In this document: piece after piece, positions 41,700 to 51,153 of the stretch | Numbering within the stretch: the stretch's first letter is position 1 | How the letters are laid out: each line of letters opens with the position of its first letter | Translations under genes and position numbers: made by a program | NCBI RefSeq assembly: GCF_001468285.1 | Contig: NZ_LNSB01000025.1 | Coordinates: 1-64,000 of the forward strand | Length of the DNA: 64,000 bases | Source of the DNA: Sphingopyxis sp. HIX | GTDB lineage: Bacteria; Pseudomonadota; Alphaproteobacteria; Sphingomonadales; Sphingomonadaceae | Direction of reading: 5' to 3' | Notes under the pieces: model-generated | Database searches by the model: none | The model's input: the letters and a program-made list of their open reading frames with translations, nothing else | What the model was told of the DNA's origin: nothing

Positions 41700-43901
41700 C
41701 TAATTATTCTGCCCCGACCCGCTCTGCACACGCACCGTCGAACTCTTGACCGCCGGCGGAAGCGCCTTGTTCGCGGGCGGCGCTTTCGGCGCGGGCTGCG
41801 GCGCCTTGGGCTGGGCGCCATTGCCGCCGCCGGTCTGTTCGTCGAGCCAGCGCTGGTCCATCACCGGCGGCTCGACCTGCGGCTCGTTCCCCTCGCCGCC
41901 ATCGCTCGGGGGGCGGTTTTCGCTGCCGCCATAGGGCAGCTCGACCGGCATGCCATTCTCGTCGACGAAGCCGCCCTCGCCGGGCTCGCCCAGATAGGCC
42001 TCATCCTCGTCCTCGAGCTGCCAGTCGGGCAGCTTGACCTCGGTGTCGAATTGCTCGACCGGGCGCCGCGCGACGGCGACGCGCATGAAATCGGCAAAGG
42101 CCTTGGCGGGCGCGCGCCCGCCCTGCAGCCCGCCGACCGCCTTGGCATCGTCGCGGCCCATCCACACGCCCGTGGTCAGCCCGCTCGAGAAGCCCAGGAA
42201 CCAGCCGTCCTTGTTGCTCGACGTCGTTCCGGTCTTGCCCGCGACGGGACGGCCGATCTGCGCCGCGCGCCCGGTGCCGGTGGCGACCGCGGTCTGCATC
42301 AGGTCGGTGATTCCCGCGGCGACCCAGTCGTCGACCAGCACCGTGCCGCGCTCGGGCGCGCGCTGGTAGAGCAGGCGGCCATCGGCGGTGGTGACCTTGG
42401 TGATGCCATAGGGCGCCGCCGACACCCCCTTGCGCGAAATCGCGGCAAAGGCGGCGGTCATGTCGATCACGCGCACGTCGGAGGTGCCGAGCACCATCGA
42501 CGGCTGCGTGTTGATCGGGGTCGAGATGCCGAAGCGTCGCGCCATGTTCGCGACCGACGAAGTGCCGACCTCGTCGCCGAGCTTCGCGGCGACGGTGTTC
42601 ACCGAATAGGCAAAGGCGCTGCGCAGGTCCATCGCGCCCGAGAAGCGCCCCGACGAGTTGCGCGGCGACCAGCCGCGGATCGTCACCGGCTCGTCGACCA
42701 CCTCGTCGCCGAGCTTATAGCCCGATTCGAGCGCGGCCATATAGACGAAGACCTTCCACGCCGAGCCCGGCTGGCGCACCGCCTGCGTCGCACGGTTGTA
42801 GTTCGACGCGACATAGTCGGTGCCGCCGACCATCGCGCGCACCGCGCCGTCGCGGTCGATCGACACCAGCGCGCCCTGCGCCCCGCCGGGTACATTGGCC
42901 TGGATCGCCGCGGTCGCCGCGCGCTGCATGCCGAGGTCGATGGTGGTGTAGACGTCGATCGCCTCGCTGCCCTCGTCGATCAGCATGTCGAGCTGCGGCA
43001 GCGCCCAGTCGCTGAAGTAACGCGCGCTGTTCTGCCCCGTTTCCTGCGCCATCTGGACGTCGGCGGGCTTGGCGCTGTCGGCCTGCGACTGGGTGATCAC
43101 GCCCGCATCGACCATCACGGCGAGCACGACGCCCGCGCGGCCGAGCGCGGCCTGCGCGTCGGCGGTCGGCGAATAGCGCGACGGCGCCTTGACGAGCCCC
43201 GCGATCACCGCGGCCTCGGACAGCGACATTTCGGTCGCGCTATGCCCGAAGAAGCGCCGCGACGCCGCGTCGATGCCGTAGCTGCCGCCGCCGAAATAGA
43301 CCTTGTTGAGATAGAGTTCGAGGATCTCGTCCTTCGAGAATTTCCATTCGAGCGCCATCGACAGGATCATCTCGCGCGCCTTGCGCGTCCAGGTGTAGCT
43401 GTTCGAGAGGAAGATGTTGCGCGCGAGCTGCTGGGTGATCGTCGATGCGCCCTGCAGACGGCGGCCGGTGCCGCGGTTCTGCACCGCGACGACCGCGGCG
43501 CGCGTCATGCCGACGGGATCGACCCCGGGATGGTAGCGAAAGCGCCGGTCCTCGACCGCGACCATCGCGTCCTGCATCACCTGCGGCGTCTCGCGCAGCG
43601 TCAGCCAGCGTCCGTAATTGGGCCCGAGCGAGAGGAACACCGTGCCGTCGGCGGCGTGGACGCGGATCGTCTGCCCCGCGGGCGATTTCTTGAGCTCCTC
43701 GAAGCTCGGGATGCGCTGCACCGCGATGCCGACCGCGACCGCCAGCGCGACCGCGCCGACGAGCACGAGGCCGAGGCCCCAGCGGATCATGCGGCGCAGC
43801 CACAACCGCCAGCGCGGCGGCTCGCCCTTGGGAGCCGAACCGCCCGATCGGGTGCTGGCCGGTGATTTACCTGCGGAAACCTGCTGTCTTTCGCGGCGCA
43901 A
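41700..43901 (-). CDS. Penicillin-binding protein 1A
   Basis: The 733-residue bifunctional peptidoglycan synthase has a cytoplasmic tail, a membrane helix (about 40-62), a GT51 glycosyltransferase domain with catalytic E117 in EDRRF and the QGASTITQQLARN motif, and a transpeptidase domain with S380-x-x-K383, S433-V-N435 and K556-T-G558. A Gly/Pro/Gln-rich tail follows (about 660-733). The start is a TTG at 43901 with AAGGAC 7 bases upstream; no ATG fits better. It stands alone, before msrB. Confidence 0.92.
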   Translation of the reverse strand: MRRERQQVSAGKSPASTRSGGSAPKGEPPRWRLWLRRMIRWGLGLVLVGAVALAVAVGIAVQRIPSFEELKKSPAGQTIRVHAADGTVFLSLGPNYGRWLTLRETPQVMQDAMVAVEDRRFRYHPGVDPVGMTRAAVVAVQNRGTGRRLQGASTITQQLARNIFLSNSYTWTRKAREMILSMALEWKFSKDEILELYLNKVYFGGGSYGIDAASRRFFGHSATEMSLSEAAVIAGLVKAPSRYSPTADAQAALGRAGVVLAVMVDAGVITQSQADSAKPADVQMAQETGQNSARYFSDWALPQLDMLIDEGSEAIDVYTTIDLGMQRAATAAIQANVPGGAQGALVSIDRDGAVRAMVGGTDYVASNYNRATQAVRQPGSAWKVFVYMAALESGYKLGDEVVDEPVTIRGWSPRNSSGRFSGAMDLRSAFAYSVNTVAAKLGDEVGTSSVANMARRFGISTPINTQPSMVLGTSDVRVIDMTAAFAAISRKGVSAAPYGITKVTTADGRLLYQRAPERGTVLVDDWVAAGITDLMQTAVATGTGRAAQIGRPVAGKTGTTSSNKDGWFLGFSSGLTTGVWMGRDDAKAVGGLQGGRAPAKAFADFMRVAVARRPVEQFDTEVKLPDWQLEDEDEAYLGEPGEGGFVDENGMPVELPYGGSENRPPSDGGEGNEPQVEPPVMDQRWLDEQTGGGNGAQPKAPQPAPKAPPANKALPPAVKSSTVRVQSGSGQNN

Positions 43902-43914
43902 AGCCGATGTCCTT

Positions 43915-43950
43915 CCCTCGCTGCGCCCCTGTACGCGTCAGCAGCGAGGG
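43915..43950. other. 10-bp stem hairpin in the PBP1A leader
   Basis: CCCTCGCTGC at 43915-43924 pairs with GCAGCGAGGG at 43941-43950 across a 16-base loop. It lies between msrB and the PBP1A start, directly upstream of the PBP1A ribosome site, and has no T run. It could be a leader structure or a terminator-like barrier. Confidence 0.45.
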
Positions 43951-43957
43951 TCGGTGG

Positions 43958-44362
43958 TCAACCCTCGCCGGTGGATGCGTCATCCGGCGAGCGGTCCGCG
44001 AAGTCAAGCGCCGCGCTGTTGATGCAGTAGCGCAGCCCCTCGGGCCCGGGGCCGTCGGGGAAGACATGGCCCAAATGGCCTTCGCACTTCGCACAGCGCA
44101 CCTCGGTGCGGACCATGCCGTGGCTGGTGTCGGTCACCTCGGTCACCGCAGCGTCGGCGGCGGGCGCGGTGTAGCTCGGCCAGCCCGATCCGCTGTTGTA
44201 CTTGGTGGTGCTGTCGAACAGGGGCGCGCCGCAGCCGGCGCAATGATAGACGCCGTCGCCCTTGTGGTCGGTATATTTGCCGGTGAAGGCGCGCTCGGTG
44301 CCGCCCTCGCGCAGCACATGATGCGCCATCGGGTCGAGCGGCTTGGTGTTGGGATCGGTCAT
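43958..44362 (-). CDS. msrB: Peptide-methionine (R)-S-oxide reductase
   Basis: The 134-residue enzyme reduces R-methionine sulfoxide in proteins. Zinc ligands are C41, C44, C90, C93; the catalytic Cys is C113 in RYCINSAAL. No signal peptide, so cytosolic. A clear AGGAG precedes the ATG. Confidence 0.95.
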   Translation of the reverse strand: MTDPNTKPLDPMAHHVLREGGTERAFTGKYTDHKGDGVYHCAGCGAPLFDSTTKYNSGSGWPSYTAPAADAAVTEVTDTSHGMVRTEVRCAKCEGHLGHVFPDGPGPEGLRYCINSAALDFADRSPDDASTGEG

Positions 44363-44454
44363 CGGATGATCTCCTGTTGACGGGCCCCGCGGGGCGCCGT
44401 TTTCTTGTGGATAATATCGGTCGGGGAACGCGCCGCCGCAAGGGGCAGGAGGGG

Positions 44455-45552
44455 TCAGCCGCTGCGGATGCGCGTCGTTCGCGATGCTATTCGCACCAAG
44501 GACGGAAAAAGTGACGCCGCTGCGGTCATGGGCCCCGCCGTCCGTGGATTCTCACCCAGTCGCCAGACAAGATTCGCCAGCGCAAAGGGCCGCGCCATGC
44601 GCGCCGCGAGCGCGCGCTGATACTCCGGCGCCGCATCGCCGCCGCCGCGCCGCCATGCCGCCACCGCCGCATCGGCGCTCGCGACCGCGAGCCCCATGCC
44701 TTCGCCCGCGAGGCTCGGGATCACCCCCGCCTGGTCGCCAAGGCGGAACAGCCCGGGCGCGGTGTCGGCGGTGCGCCAGCCATAGGGAACATGCCCGATC
44801 GCATCGACGCCGCGCGACCAGTCGGCAAAAGCGAGCCGTTCGCCGAGCCGCGGCAGCGCGTCGCCCAGTACGCGGAGCAGCGCGCCGGGATCGCCCCCGG
44901 CCTCGTCGAGCCGCGACTTGTGCACGGCGAGGCACAGGTTGCTGCTGCCGTCCTCCTGCCGCACCAGCCCGGCGTAACCGCGGTCGAAGAGATGCAGCTC
45001 GACCGCTTCGCCGACGAGCCGCTCGAGCGCTGGATGCGTCGGCAGCCGCAGCCGCAGGCCCATCACGGGGTCGCTCCGCTGCCACGCGGCGGGCTCGCGC
45101 GCAAAACCGCGAAAGCCATGCTTGCCCGCCGCAAGGAAGATCGCCGATGCCGCCAGCGCCGCGCCGTCGCGCGTCTGCACGCTGCCGTCGGCGATCGCGG
45201 TCGCGTGGACGCCGCGCTCAAGCCCGGCTCCAGCCGTCTCGGCAGCGACCTGCAGCACCGAATCGAGCCGGTGGCGCGACACGCCCAAGGCGGCTTCAGG
45301 CAGCCGCGCCTCGCTCATCCGCTTACCCGCGAACAAGCGCACGCCGGTGACGCGCTGCCCGCCCAGGGTGTCCGCCGCGATGCCGATTGCTTCCAGCCGC
45401 GCGAGCGTCTGCCAGCTGAGAAACCCGCCGCACAGCGCATCGCCCGTTTCGCGCGCGCGTTCGAGCAGAAGCACTTGCGCGCCGCTCCGCGCCAGCCCGA
45501 TCGCCGCCGCCGACCCGGCGGGCCCGGCGCCGACGATCAGCGCTTCGGTCAC
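44455..45552 (-). CDS. FAD-dependent oxidoreductase of the polyketide operon (geranylgeranyl-reductase-like)
   Basis: The 365-residue flavoprotein has GAGPAGS at residues 8-14, an acidic strand end (LLLER), and the second FAD motif [18 protein letters not shown]. It belongs to the group of p-hydroxybenzoate-hydroxylase/geranylgeranyl-reductase-like enzymes. The GTG start at 45552 overlaps the methyltransferase stop as GTGA, and it is third in a PKS-methyltransferase-flavoprotein operon. By analogy with known type III PKS operons it may hydroxylate the phenolic ring to a quinol or quinone. Confidence 0.85.
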   Translation of the reverse strand: MTEALIVGAGPAGSAAAIGLARSGAQVLLLERARETGDALCGGFLSWQTLARLEAIGIAADTLGGQRVTGVRLFAGKRMSEARLPEAALGVSRHRLDSVLQVAAETAGAGLERGVHATAIADGSVQTRDGAALAASAIFLAAGKHGFRGFAREPAAWQRSDPVMGLRLRLPTHPALERLVGEAVELHLFDRGYAGLVRQEDGSSNLCLAVHKSRLDEAGGDPGALLRVLGDALPRLGERLAFADWSRGVDAIGHVPYGWRTADTAPGLFRLGDQAGVIPSLAGEGMGLAVASADAAVAAWRRGGGDAAPEYQRALAARMARPFALANLVWRLGENPRTAGPMTAAASLFPSLVRIASRTTRIRSG

Positions 45553-46262
45553 CGGATGCGCTCGACGCAGAGGCGGTAGGGGAAGCTGCGGAAGATGCGG
45601 CAATCGCCCGCCGCGTCGGGCAGGGCTTCCACCAGCATCGCCGTCCATTCGCTCCGGCGAAAGCTGCGCCCGACCGAGAGCTGCCCGTCGCGCCGCACGA
45701 TCGGATCGACCCATGCCAGCGTCGCGAGCAACGGATAGCCCGCGAAGGGCAGCCGCTGGCGGTGCAGGTCGTTGACCAGCCAGCCGCGCGCCACCTCGCG
45801 CTCCATGAAGCGCAGGAACTCGCTGCGCTGGATCGGGGTCATATGGTGGGCGACGAGGCTCGACATCACAATGTCCCACCCCTCGCCCGCGAGGTCGCGA
45901 TAATCGCCGGTGACCAGCCGCACGCGTCCGTCAAGCCGCACTTCGGCAACGGGAGCGCTGTTGGGATTGAGGTCGACCCCCACGAGATCGAGCGCCACCC
46001 CGCGCTTGTCGCCCCAGCGCGCGATCCGCGCCAGCATGTCGCCCGCGCCGAAGCCGACGTCGAGGATGCGCCACGGCCGCGCGCCGATCCCGCGCGCCCG
46101 CACCCGCTCCAGAAATCCCAGCGTCGGCCGCGCGGCGAGCGTCAGCGCATTGATCCGCGACAGGTCGGCGAGCACCTTGGCATAGCGCGCGGGCGCGAGT
46201 TCGACCGCGTCCATCTCCTCTTCGGCCTCGATCGGCACGGCGAGGCTGGCGAAGGGGTTCAC
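45549..46262 (-). CDS. Class I SAM-dependent methyltransferase of the polyketide operon
   Basis: The 237-residue protein has the SAM-binding motif LDVGFGAGDML and GVDLNPNS, followed by the acidic motif region VTGDYRDL. The start is GTG 46262, 4 bases after the PKS stop. It probably methylates the polyketide product on oxygen or carbon. The C-terminal region is typical of small-molecule methyltransferases near type III PKSs. Confidence 0.85.
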   Translation of the reverse strand: MNPFASLAVPIEAEEEMDAVELAPARYAKVLADLSRINALTLAARPTLGFLERVRARGIGARPWRILDVGFGAGDMLARIARWGDKRGVALDLVGVDLNPNSAPVAEVRLDGRVRLVTGDYRDLAGEGWDIVMSSLVAHHMTPIQRSEFLRFMEREVARGWLVNDLHRQRLPFAGYPLLATLAWVDPIVRRDGQLSVGRSFRRSEWTAMLVEALPDAAGDCRIFRSFPYRLCVERIR

Positions 46263-46266
46263 GTTC

Positions 46267-47343
46267 TTATATATCCTTGGGGGCGGTGAAGCGGATCGCT
46301 TCGGCGGCGAGCCCGGGGCCGAAGGCGATCGCGATCCCCTCGCCCTGCGCCCGCCGTTCCATCATGTGCGCGAGCACGAAGAGGATCGTCGCCGACGACA
46401 TATTGCCCCACGCCGCGAGCACCGCGCGGCTGTCGGTCAGCGCGTCGGCGGGGACGTGCAGCGCCGCCTCGACCGCGTCGAGCACCGAGCGCCCCCCGGC
46501 GTGGATCGCGAGCAGCGGCGGCGGTGCGCCATCGAAAAGCTGCGCTTGCACCGCCGGCTCGCCGAGCGCCGCGCGCAGCCGCCCGGGCACCTCGCCCGAC
46601 AGCTGCATCTCGAACCCCTTGTCGCCAATATCCCAGCGGATGAGGTCCTCGCTCGCCTCGAGCGCAAGGCTGCGGCCTTCGCCGAGCGCCAGCCCGCCGG
46701 GCTCGCTCGAAACGATCCCCGCCGCGGCGCCGTCGCTGAACTGGAGCATCGCGAGCAGGGGCTCGGGCTGGTCGGCGAGGCTGAGGTGCAGGGTGGAGAG
46801 CTCGACGCTCACGACCAGCACCACGGCACCCGGCTCCGATCGCACGATGTGCCGCGCATTGCGGAGCGCGGTCACCCCGGCGTAGCAGCCCATGAAGCCG
46901 ATCAGCACGCGCTCGACCGTGGGCGCGAGGCTCAGCCTGCGCGCGATGATCTGGTCGATCCCCGGCGCGACGAAGCCGGTGCAGCTCGCAACCACCAGAT
47001 GCGTCACCCGCGCGGGATCGAAAGCGGTGCCGAGCCCCGCGATCGCCTGCAAGGCGAGGTCGGGCGCATGGCTCGCATAGGCCGCCATGCGCACCGAGGT
47101 CGGCGGCAGCCCGGGCACGTCGTAGAATCCCCCCGGCGCGACCGGCGACCCGCCGGCGGCGGTCGGCGGCAGCACCGACCAGCGGTGCGCGATCCCCGAC
47201 CGCGCCGCCATGCGCGCAAACAGCGCACGCGTGCGTTCGTCGGCAACGCGCGGCGTTGCCCAGTCGATGAAGGCCTGATGGATATCATGATCGGGCGTCG
47301 CGGTGGCGAGCGCGTTGAGCCAGGCGGGGGGAGCGGGGGGCAT
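46267..47343 (-). CDS. Type III polyketide synthase (chalcone/stilbene synthase family)
   Basis: The 358-residue thiolase-fold enzyme has the catalytic triad C153 (GFMGCYAG), H281 (IHAGGRS) and N314 (WGNMSSAT). It extends an acyl-CoA starter with malonyl-CoA to make alkylresorcinols, alkylpyrones or related rings. ATG 47343 is preferred over a TTG 18 bases upstream. It heads an operon with a methyltransferase and an FAD oxidoreductase, the order seen in srsABC-type phenolic-lipid loci. Confidence 0.92.
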   Translation of the reverse strand: MPPAPPAWLNALATATPDHDIHQAFIDWATPRVADERTRALFARMAARSGIAHRWSVLPPTAAGGSPVAPGGFYDVPGLPPTSVRMAAYASHAPDLALQAIAGLGTAFDPARVTHLVVASCTGFVAPGIDQIIARRLSLAPTVERVLIGFMGCYAGVTALRNARHIVRSEPGAVVLVVSVELSTLHLSLADQPEPLLAMLQFSDGAAAGIVSSEPGGLALGEGRSLALEASEDLIRWDIGDKGFEMQLSGEVPGRLRAALGEPAVQAQLFDGAPPPLLAIHAGGRSVLDAVEAALHVPADALTDSRAVLAAWGNMSSATILFVLAHMMERRAQGEGIAIAFGPGLAAEAIRFTAPKDI

Positions 47344-47438
47344 GGCGCTGCTTTGGGCCAAAAACGGGAGACTCGCCAGCGGATAAGCGCTTCGCCGCCT
47401 TTACCGCGGCTTAACCATGAAAGGGCTAGTGCACAGGC

Positions 47439-47951
47439 GTGGGACCGCGCCTTTTCCTTGCCCTTGCCCTGCTCGCCGCGTCGTCGCCGGCCTCCGCGCA
47501 ATGCCTGCTGTGCGGGCAGGACGGCACATCGGACGCAAAGGCCGCACGCCAGGCCGAGACGCCGCTGCGCGTCGAGGTCGAAACCCAGCTCGATTTCAGC
47601 CGCGTCGCGGTCGGCGCGATGGGCGGCGCGGTCGAGCTCGACCCGCTGTCGGGCGCGCGCCGCCTCAGCGGCGACGTCGTCGACCTCGGCGGCTTCGCGG
47701 TCACCGGGACGGTGACGGTCACCGGCGAGCCCGGCGCCGCGGTGCGCGTGATCCTGCCGACCAGCGTCGATCTCGAAGGCGACCGCGGCCGCAGCGCGCG
47801 CGTCAGCGGCCTCGTCACCAACCTCTCCGCCGCACCGCGCCTCGGCCCCGACGGGCGGCTGCAATTCCGCTTCGGCGGCCGGCTCCAGATCGCCGGACTC
47901 GACGACGGCGACTATCGCGGGCGGATTCCGGTGACGGTGGAATATGAATAG
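47439..47951 (+). CDS. DUF4402 exported protein
   Basis: The 170-residue protein has a signal peptide (cleavage after SASAQ) and a beta-rich DUF4402-like domain with regular GxVxV strands (LSGDVVDLGGFAVTGTVTVTGEPG). A CLLCGQD segment follows the signal. DUF4402 proteins resemble spore-coat or pilus-type beta sandwiches. Start GTG 47439. It overlaps the following lipoprotein gene by 8 bases. Confidence 0.75.
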   Translation: MGPRLFLALALLAASSPASAQCLLCGQDGTSDAKAARQAETPLRVEVETQLDFSRVAVGAMGGAVELDPLSGARRLSGDVVDLGGFAVTGTVTVTGEPGAAVRVILPTSVDLEGDRGRSARVSGLVTNLSAAPRLGPDGRLQFRFGGRLQIAGLDDGDYRGRIPVTVEYE

Positions 47952-48690
47952 GCGGGCGATAGCGGCGCTGGCCGCCGCCACCCTGCTCACGGGCTGTTCG
48001 GATTCGGAATATGGACCCAAGCTCACGCGCGCCGACGTCGAGGAACTTGCCGAGGAAATCCGGGTCACTGTCGGCGACACGCCGCTGGTTTTCCCGCGCG
48101 TGGCGCTGCACGGGCGCGACGAAGCGCAACCTTTCCCGGCAGCCGGTGCGAAGCTCGACCGTATCGAATTGGGTATCGGTCCCTATGGCTGGAGCGATTT
48201 CGAGCCCGAAATCCGCAAGATCTGCCCGCTGCTCGCGCGCCGCTGGGTGGCCTCGGTGTGCAAGGACCCATGGGCGCCTGTCGAACAGGCGATGCCGTAC
48301 GGAAGCTTCTTTCTCGTCGATCGCGACGCGATGGGCTTTTTCGACCGGCATCATACGGCAGCGGGCCGGACGTGGGGCGAGCGGCTCCGCGCCATGCGGA
48401 TGGCGCCGGGCAAGGCGATCGCAGAATGCGACCGCGACGAAGAGTCGGGCCGGAACAGCTGCACCGCGGCGCTTCTGCTCTCGCCGCAGCTGGTCGCCGT
48501 CTGGTCGGTGGGGGGCAGCGAGCGCGAGACCGCAGAGGCGAAAGCCGGGCGCGAAGGCAAGGCGATCGCGGCCTTCGTACGCTACGCCATCGCGCCCGCG
48601 GAGGATTTCGACCGGCTGCTCCCGGCGATGTGCGAACTGCGCCGTCCAGAGGCCAGGGAAGGCCCCGACGGCGACCCCTGCAAGGTTTAG
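47944..48690 (+). CDS. Uncharacterised lipoprotein
   Basis: The 248-residue protein has a lipoprotein signal with lipobox LLTGC at the end of a short hydrophobic stretch. The mature part has several cysteines (KICPLL, SVCKD, AECDRDE, NSCTA, PAMCEL) that could pair in the periplasm. I do not recognise a family. Its stop overlaps the stop of the convergent YggS gene by 4 bases. Confidence 0.7.
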   Translation: MNRRAIAALAAATLLTGCSDSEYGPKLTRADVEELAEEIRVTVGDTPLVFPRVALHGRDEAQPFPAAGAKLDRIELGIGPYGWSDFEPEIRKICPLLARRWVASVCKDPWAPVEQAMPYGSFFLVDRDAMGFFDRHHTAAGRTWGERLRAMRMAPGKAIAECDRDEESGRNSCTAALLLSPQLVAVWSVGGSERETAEAKAGREGKAIAAFVRYAIAPAEDFDRLLPAMCELRRPEAREGPDGDPCKV

Positions 48691-49349
48691 CCGCGCACCC
48701 CGAACAGCGCGGTCCCGACGCGCACGTGCGTCGCGCCGAGCATCACCGCGCCCTCATAATCGCCGCTCATCCCCATCGAACGCAAAGGCAGGCCGTGGCG
48801 TTCGGCGAGTTCGGCGAGCAGCGCGAAATAGGGCGAGGGGGAGACATCGGCCGGGGGAATCGCCATCAGGCCTTCGATTTTCAGCCCCGCGTCGGCCGCT
48901 TCGGCGAGCAGCGCGGGCAGGTCGGCGACCGCAACGCCGCCCTTCTGTTCCTCGTCGCCGATATTGACCTGGACGAAAAACTGCGGCTGGCGGCCCAACT
49001 TCGCGCAGGCCTTGGCGAGCGCCTGCACCAGCGACGGGCGGTCGACCGAATGGATCGCGTCAAAGAGCGCCACCGCCTCCTCGGCCTTGTTCGACTGCAG
49101 CTGGCCGATCAGGTGGAGCGTGATATTGGGGGTCCCGGTCCGCAGCGCGGGCCATTTACCCGCGGCCTCCTGCACGCGATTTTCGCCGAAATGGCGCTGG
49201 CCCGCGGCGATCAGCGGGCGGATCGCGTCGGCGTCATGCGTCTTCGACACCGCGATCAGCGTCACCTCCTCGGCCTTGCGACCCGCGCGCGCCGCGGCGG
49301 CGGCGATTCCCGTTTCGACTTCGGCCAATCGCTGCGCTGCGTCTTCCAT
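48687..49349 (-). CDS. YggS-family PLP homeostasis protein
   Basis: The 220-residue single-domain PLP-binding protein has the Schiff-base lysine K36 in AVSKTH, FGENRVQEAAGKW, HLIGQLQSNKA, and the C-terminal phosphate site SMGMSGDYEGAVMLGATHVRVGTALFG. It controls free pyridoxal phosphate levels. Confidence 0.94.
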   Translation of the reverse strand: MEDAAQRLAEVETGIAAAAARAGRKAEEVTLIAVSKTHDADAIRPLIAAGQRHFGENRVQEAAGKWPALRTGTPNITLHLIGQLQSNKAEEAVALFDAIHSVDRPSLVQALAKACAKLGRQPQFFVQVNIGDEEQKGGVAVADLPALLAEAADAGLKIEGLMAIPPADVSPSPYFALLAELAERHGLPLRSMGMSGDYEGAVMLGATHVRVGTALFGVRG

Positions 49350-49411
49350 CGCTGATCCTTCGCTGGCGGCGGCGCGTTGCGCGCGGCGGCGACGCGCCTA
49401 TAGAAAAGCCG

Positions 49412-49999
49412 ATGCCCCGGCGCCACCCCCTCCCAACCCTCTGGCCGCAGGCCTGGCTGTTCACCGACGCGCGGCTCGGCGACGCGCTGTTCGCCGCGGT
49501 CGCCACGCTGCCGCCGGCGAGCGGCATCGTGCTGCGCCACGACGAACTGGCGCCGGGCAAACGCTGGCGCCTCGCACGCCGCCTCGCGCGCACCGGGCAC
49601 CTGCTGCTGCTCGCCGGCCCGCCCGCGCTCGCGCGGCGCTGGGGTGCTGACGGCGTTCACCTGCGCCAGCCGTCCGCGAAGCAGGCGGCGCAGGCGCACC
49701 GCCTCGGCCTCATCGTCTCGATGCCGGTGCATAATGCCCGCGAAGCCGGCGCCGCGCGCCGCGCGCGCGCCGACCTGGCCTTCGTCTCGCCGCTCCATGC
49801 CACGCGCTCGCATCCCGGCGCTCCGGCGCTCGGGCAAAAGACATGGCTCCGCCTCGCGCGCCTGACCGGCGCGCAGCCCGTCGCGCTCGGCGGCATGACC
49901 GCAAAACGCGCGCGCTCGCTTGGCCGGGCGAGCGCAGCAAGCGGCATTGCGCCCGGCTGGGCTGGAATCGATGCGTGGATGAGTCTTGCGGGGCGTTAG
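49412..49999 (+). CDS. Thiamine-phosphate-synthase-like protein (ThiE/TenI family)
   Basis: The 195-residue TIM-barrel protein has GADGVHLRQPS, VSMPVHNAREAGAARRARADLAFVSPLHATRSHPGAPALG and VALGGMT, the phosphate-binding pattern of ThiE/TenI. No other thiamine genes are adjacent, and it lacks the full ThiE length, so it may be TenI-like or a paralogue rather than the essential enzyme. Confidence 0.8.
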   Translation: MPRRHPLPTLWPQAWLFTDARLGDALFAAVATLPPASGIVLRHDELAPGKRWRLARRLARTGHLLLLAGPPALARRWGADGVHLRQPSAKQAAQAHRLGLIVSMPVHNAREAGAARRARADLAFVSPLHATRSHPGAPALGQKTWLRLARLTGAQPVALGGMTAKRARSLGRASAASGIAPGWAGIDAWMSLAGR

Positions 50000-50020
50000 A
50001 GGACAGGCCGCCCTATAAAT

Positions 50021-50101
50021 CCCGTTCGTGTCGAGCGAAGTCGAGACACGCCGAGTTCGTGCGCGCCTTCCCGTGTCTCGACTTCGCTCGACACGAACGG
50101 G
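50021..50101. repeat. Palindromic repeat, TCGAGCGAAGTCGAG family, perfect copy
   Basis: Arms 50021-50050 and 50072-50101 are perfect 30-base inverted copies around a 21-base loop. Each arm also folds on itself by CGTGTC/GACACG. It lies between convergent genes. Confidence 0.85.
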
Positions 50102-50171
50102 AATAGGGAAGGGTCTGGAAGCTGCCATCGACCGGAGTTCTCCAATCGATACGGTAACGAAACCCCACGCG

Positions 50172-50885
50172 TTAAAAACGGAACGCGGTACCCACATACA
50201 CCGCCTGGCTGTCGCGGCGGGCGTCGGTCAGCGGCTGGACGCCATCGTCGCTCTTGTAGCGCACGCCCGCGGTGACATCGAGGTTCTTGGTCACGCGATA
50301 GCTGCTGACGACGTCGACGGTCTGGTCGTCGCCGGGTGCGGTCAGGCGGTCGGTCGCGCCGGCGGGGTCGCTCGGCCGCGCGGTCATGCGCGTCGCGAAG
50401 CGCGACTTCTTCTCATTCTGCTCGGGCGCCTTGGCCTGCGGCAGGTTGCGGAGGTCCAGCCCGCGCGGCAGCGCCGGGGTGACGAATTTCTCGAACCCGA
50501 CCGATGCGCCGAGGTTGTAGGCGACGGGGGTGATCGCGACCGGCGCCTTGCGGCCCTGAACCAGCGCCGAGGTCAGCGCGGCGCTCGACGATTCGTCGCG
50601 GCTGCGCACGACGACGGTGATCGCGCGGTTGCCGCGATTCTCGTCGGTCAGCGCGGGGGTGAAGCTGAAGCTGCGGCGTGCGTCGGCCGACACCTTGGCA
50701 TAGCGTGCGATCAGCCGCGGATCGCCCGATGCGGGGGTGAACTGCCCCAGCAGGGTGTCCGACAGCGACGTTTCGCGGATGCGGTCGGCGCGGCTCATCG
50801 CGGCGAGCGCGGGGGGCAGGGCGAGCGGAATGGCCGCCAGAACGACGACCCCTGCTTTCCAGAAATGGCGCGATGTGCGCGGCAT
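50172..50885 (-). CDS. Uncharacterised exported protein with beta-barrel-like C-terminus
   Basis: The 237-residue protein starts MPRTSRHFWKAGVVVLAAIPLALPPALAAM, a signal peptide, and ends with alternating hydrophobic residues and a terminal phenylalanine (QAVYVGTAFRF), the outer-membrane insertion pattern. Stretches VVSSYRVTKNLDVTAGVRYKSDDG and AVYVGTAF look like membrane beta-strands, but it is too short for a full autonomous barrel, so it may be a small barrel or a surface protein. ATG 50885 was chosen for the signal peptide. Confidence 0.72.
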   Translation of the reverse strand: MPRTSRHFWKAGVVVLAAIPLALPPALAAMSRADRIRETSLSDTLLGQFTPASGDPRLIARYAKVSADARRSFSFTPALTDENRGNRAITVVVRSRDESSSAALTSALVQGRKAPVAITPVAYNLGASVGFEKFVTPALPRGLDLRNLPQAKAPEQNEKKSRFATRMTARPSDPAGATDRLTAPGDDQTVDVVSSYRVTKNLDVTAGVRYKSDDGVQPLTDARRDSQAVYVGTAFRF

Positions 50886-51153
50886 TGTCTGCGACTCCAA
50901 CCCCAGTACCCAGCCTGAATAGGCCTGTTGCGCCGACTTTTCCAGTGATTCGCACGAAAGCAAATCTTTAGCCCCTGAATTTTTGCGGGCCTGTTGCGCG
51001 ATGACCACAGTGGGGGCGTCACCTGACTCCCCGATGAACGGCGCAAACAAGCGCATTGCCGCGCTTGCCGCCGCGCGAGAGGCGCGATAGAGACGCTCGC
51101 AATTCTTTAGCAGCGCGGCGGTCGCCCGCGCCATTTTGATAAGGTGTTTCGGC

